Of a stretch of DNA of 13,139 bases, positions 11,610 to 13,139 are shown piece by piece. The position numbers and the translations under genes are program-made. The stretch comes from an uncultured Lachnospiraceae bacterium (GTDB lineage: Bacteria > Bacillota_A > Clostridia > Lachnospirales > Lachnospiraceae), in assembly GCA_902795985.1 (NCBI GenBank), contig CADBNG010000024.1:1-13139 (forward strand), written 5' to 3'. The stretch's first letter is position 1. Each line of letters starts with the position of its first letter. Under the pieces are notes generated by a model. It had not been told where the DNA came from and did no database searches. It worked only from the letters and a program-made list of their open reading frames with translations.

Positions 11610-13139
11610 ATGTATACTTTTAAACCGTATACGGAACGTGTCGGCCGTCTGAAAGCGGCGGTCCGGGACAGACTCATGGTCGCGGACGCGGAGAAGGCGC
11701 GTCTGCAGCTGGAGGCCCTGAAGAAGTACATCAAGTACCCTCCGATGCTTCAGAAACCATACATTTCCCTTTACGTGCTGGAACGCATGCCCCTGAACAT
11801 TCAGGAGGATGAGTATTTTTTCGGCGGCCTGGGCAATAAAGGCTGGGGCGGGGCAAACACCGGTGGCGGCGGCATCATGTGGCTGTCCGTGGATATCGAG
11901 AATACCTGGCCGATCATGGAGGACGGCCTGCATCACGCGCCGCTCGACGATCCTTTTTATTCGAAGCAGCTGATGGCGATCTCGCCGAAAGATCTGGCGG
12001 AGCTGCGTGAGATCGCGAAGGAGCGCGCGCAGATTGAGGGAGGCTTCGACGCTTTGGACTGGCTCCCGGACGGTGTACAGGATCTGTTCGTCCTGCAGGC
12101 GAATCCTTCAGGCAAGGTCGGCGGCTGGCCTGTTTATCTGCCGCCGGGACATCTGACCCCCGGATACCAGAACATCATCGCGAAGGGCTATGGCGCCATT
12201 CGCAAGCAGGCCCAGGACTGGCTGGATGAGCATGAAGGCAATATCATGGGCGACGAAATCGGACAGTATATGTTCTATAAGGCGGCAACGGTAGCCTGCG
12301 ACGGCGCGATCACACTGACCCGCCGCTATGCGGACCTGGCCCGCGAACTGTCGGCGAAGGCGGAGGACCCTGCGAAAAAAGCGGAGTATGCGGACCGTGC
12401 GCAGAGTCTGGACTGGATCGCGACCGGGACTCCCCGTACGTTCTGGGAAGCCTGCCAGATGGCGATGCTGTATGATGTGTTCCTGAAGGCGGAGAATGAT
12501 CCCGGCGTTATCAGCATGGGCCGCTTCGACCAGTACACCTGGCCGTTCCTGAAGGCGGATCTTGAGGCCGGACGGATCACGCTGGACGAGGCTCAGGAGT
12601 ATGTCGACGGCTTTTTCCTGAAGATCAACACCTTCTACGGAGGCGGCTTCGGCGTGAATGCGCAGACCGCCGGTATCGGAAACTCGTTCCAGCACACTAC
12701 GATCGGCGGAACGATTCCGGAGACCGGAGAGGACGCCGTGAATCCGGTGTCCTATATGGTCCTTGAAGCCATGGCCCGTCTGGATCTGCATGACCCGACG
12801 ATTTCGCTGCGTGTGACGAAGAATACTCCGAAGGAGATGTGGGAATGCGCGATGGCGGCGTCTGCCCGCGTCGGCGGGCTGCCCCTGCTGCAGAATGACG
12901 ACGTGATCATCCCCGCACTGATGAAAGAGCTGGGCTTCAGCCTTGAAGATGCGCGGAACTTCGCGTTCATCGGCTGCCAGGAGGTCACCGGTTCCGGCAA
13001 CGATTATCCGGCGCCGAACGGCTCCGCGATGGGTCATAACGGCATCTTCTGGGCGATCGCGCTGCTGATGGCGATCAACAACGGCATCAACCCGATGAAC
13101 GGCCGCCAGGCCCCCGAGTGCGCCCGCTCCGGCTACCTC
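11610..13139 (+). CDS. Glycyl radical enzyme, dehydratase-like, 3' end outside window
   Basis: The first 510 codons of a pyruvate formate-lyase/glycerol dehydratase family protein (complete members are about 780-850 aa). Such enzymes use a glycyl radical near the C-terminus, installed by a radical-SAM activase, to make a thiyl radical on an active-site Cys. Here the Cys is Cys456 in IGCQEVTGSGNDY, with Glu458 as the general base, the CxE layout of the eliminases. Upstream family features include the N-terminal RVGRLK and the EDEYFFGG segment. The glycine loop and the activase gene are not in the window. AAAGGAG (11597-11603) is 6 bases before the ATG. Codons are strongly G/C-ending, unlike the preceding gene. 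GCQE differs from the GCVE of glycerol, propanediol and choline enzymes, so the substrate is unassigned. Confidence 0.93.
   Translation, partial: MYTFKPYTERVGRLKAAVRDRLMVADAEKARLQLEALKKYIKYPPMLQKPYISLYVLERMPLNIQEDEYFFGGLGNKGWGGANTGGGGIMWLSVDIENTWPIMEDGLHHAPLDDPFYSKQLMAISPKDLAELREIAKERAQIEGGFDALDWLPDGVQDLFVLQANPSGKVGGWPVYLPPGHLTPGYQNIIAKGYGAIRKQAQDWLDEHEGNIMGDEIGQYMFYKAATVACDGAITLTRRYADLARELSAKAEDPAKKAEYADRAQSLDWIATGTPRTFWEACQMAMLYDVFLKAENDPGVISMGRFDQYTWPFLKADLEAGRITLDEAQEYVDGFFLKINTFYGGGFGVNAQTAGIGNSFQHTTIGGTIPETGEDAVNPVSYMVLEAMARLDLHDPTISLRVTKNTPKEMWECAMAASARVGGLPLLQNDDVIIPALMKELGFSLEDARNFAFIGCQEVTGSGNDYPAPNGSAMGHNGIFWAIALLMAINNGINPMNGRQAPECARSGYL

Noticed and set aside
12108..13037. 309-aa minus-strand open frame opposite the glycyl radical enzyme
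   Set aside because: Its openness is explained by the GC-rich third codon positions of the plus-strand gene; the product resembles no family.

Overview
This window looks like a chromosomal segment of a moderately GC-rich Firmicute, most likely a clostridial (Lachnospiraceae-like) anaerobe. The evidence is an infC-rpmI-rplT operon behind an L20-type attenuator leader, strong GGAGG ribosome-binding sites, many promoters with near-consensus -35/-10 boxes at exactly 17 bp, a PucR/CdaR-type regulator, and an oxygen-sensitive glycyl radical enzyme. The genus assignment is inference; no rRNA or marker phylogeny is available.

Left part (1-6570), conserved housekeeping. A uracil permease (247-1650) has its own promoter and is followed by a very long hairpin (1687-1749). 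Next comes the translation operon: promoter, leader with mutually exclusive antiterminator and terminator stems, IF3 (starting at AUA, 1969), bL35 and bL20, closed by a strong terminator (3110-3153). A convergent PucR-like regulator (3191-4789, minus) and a SufS-type cysteine desulfurase (5095-6303, plus) are divergently transcribed from a 305-bp intergenic region. A tRNA-Arg(ACG) with its own promoter and terminator ends this part.

Middle part (6574-10911), mosaic accessory DNA. It holds a minus-strand amidase lipoprotein whose start is unclear, the 3' stub of an AraC-family regulator, a zinc alcohol dehydrogenase, a repeat resembling an IS200/IS605 end, an orphan 98-aa protein, and an SDR oxidoreductase flanked by near-identical 42-bp REP-like repeats. 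It ends with the 3' stub of a TetR-family regulator that still has an intact-looking promoter. The regulator stubs, repeats and changing base composition point to repeated insertion and deletion here.

Right part (10912-13139). A small protein of unknown function is followed by a strong promoter, a 137-nt structured leader and the first 510 codons of a dehydratase-type glycyl radical enzyme that runs off the window. Its active-site Cys-x-Glu motif reads GCQE where known dehydratases usually have GCVE, so its substrate cannot be assigned; it is the best candidate for new chemistry. The alcohol dehydrogenase and SDR could handle aldehydes or ketones from such a pathway, but each has its own transcription signals, so that link is only a hypothesis. 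I do not see a CRISPR array, a complete mobile element or a clear defence system.
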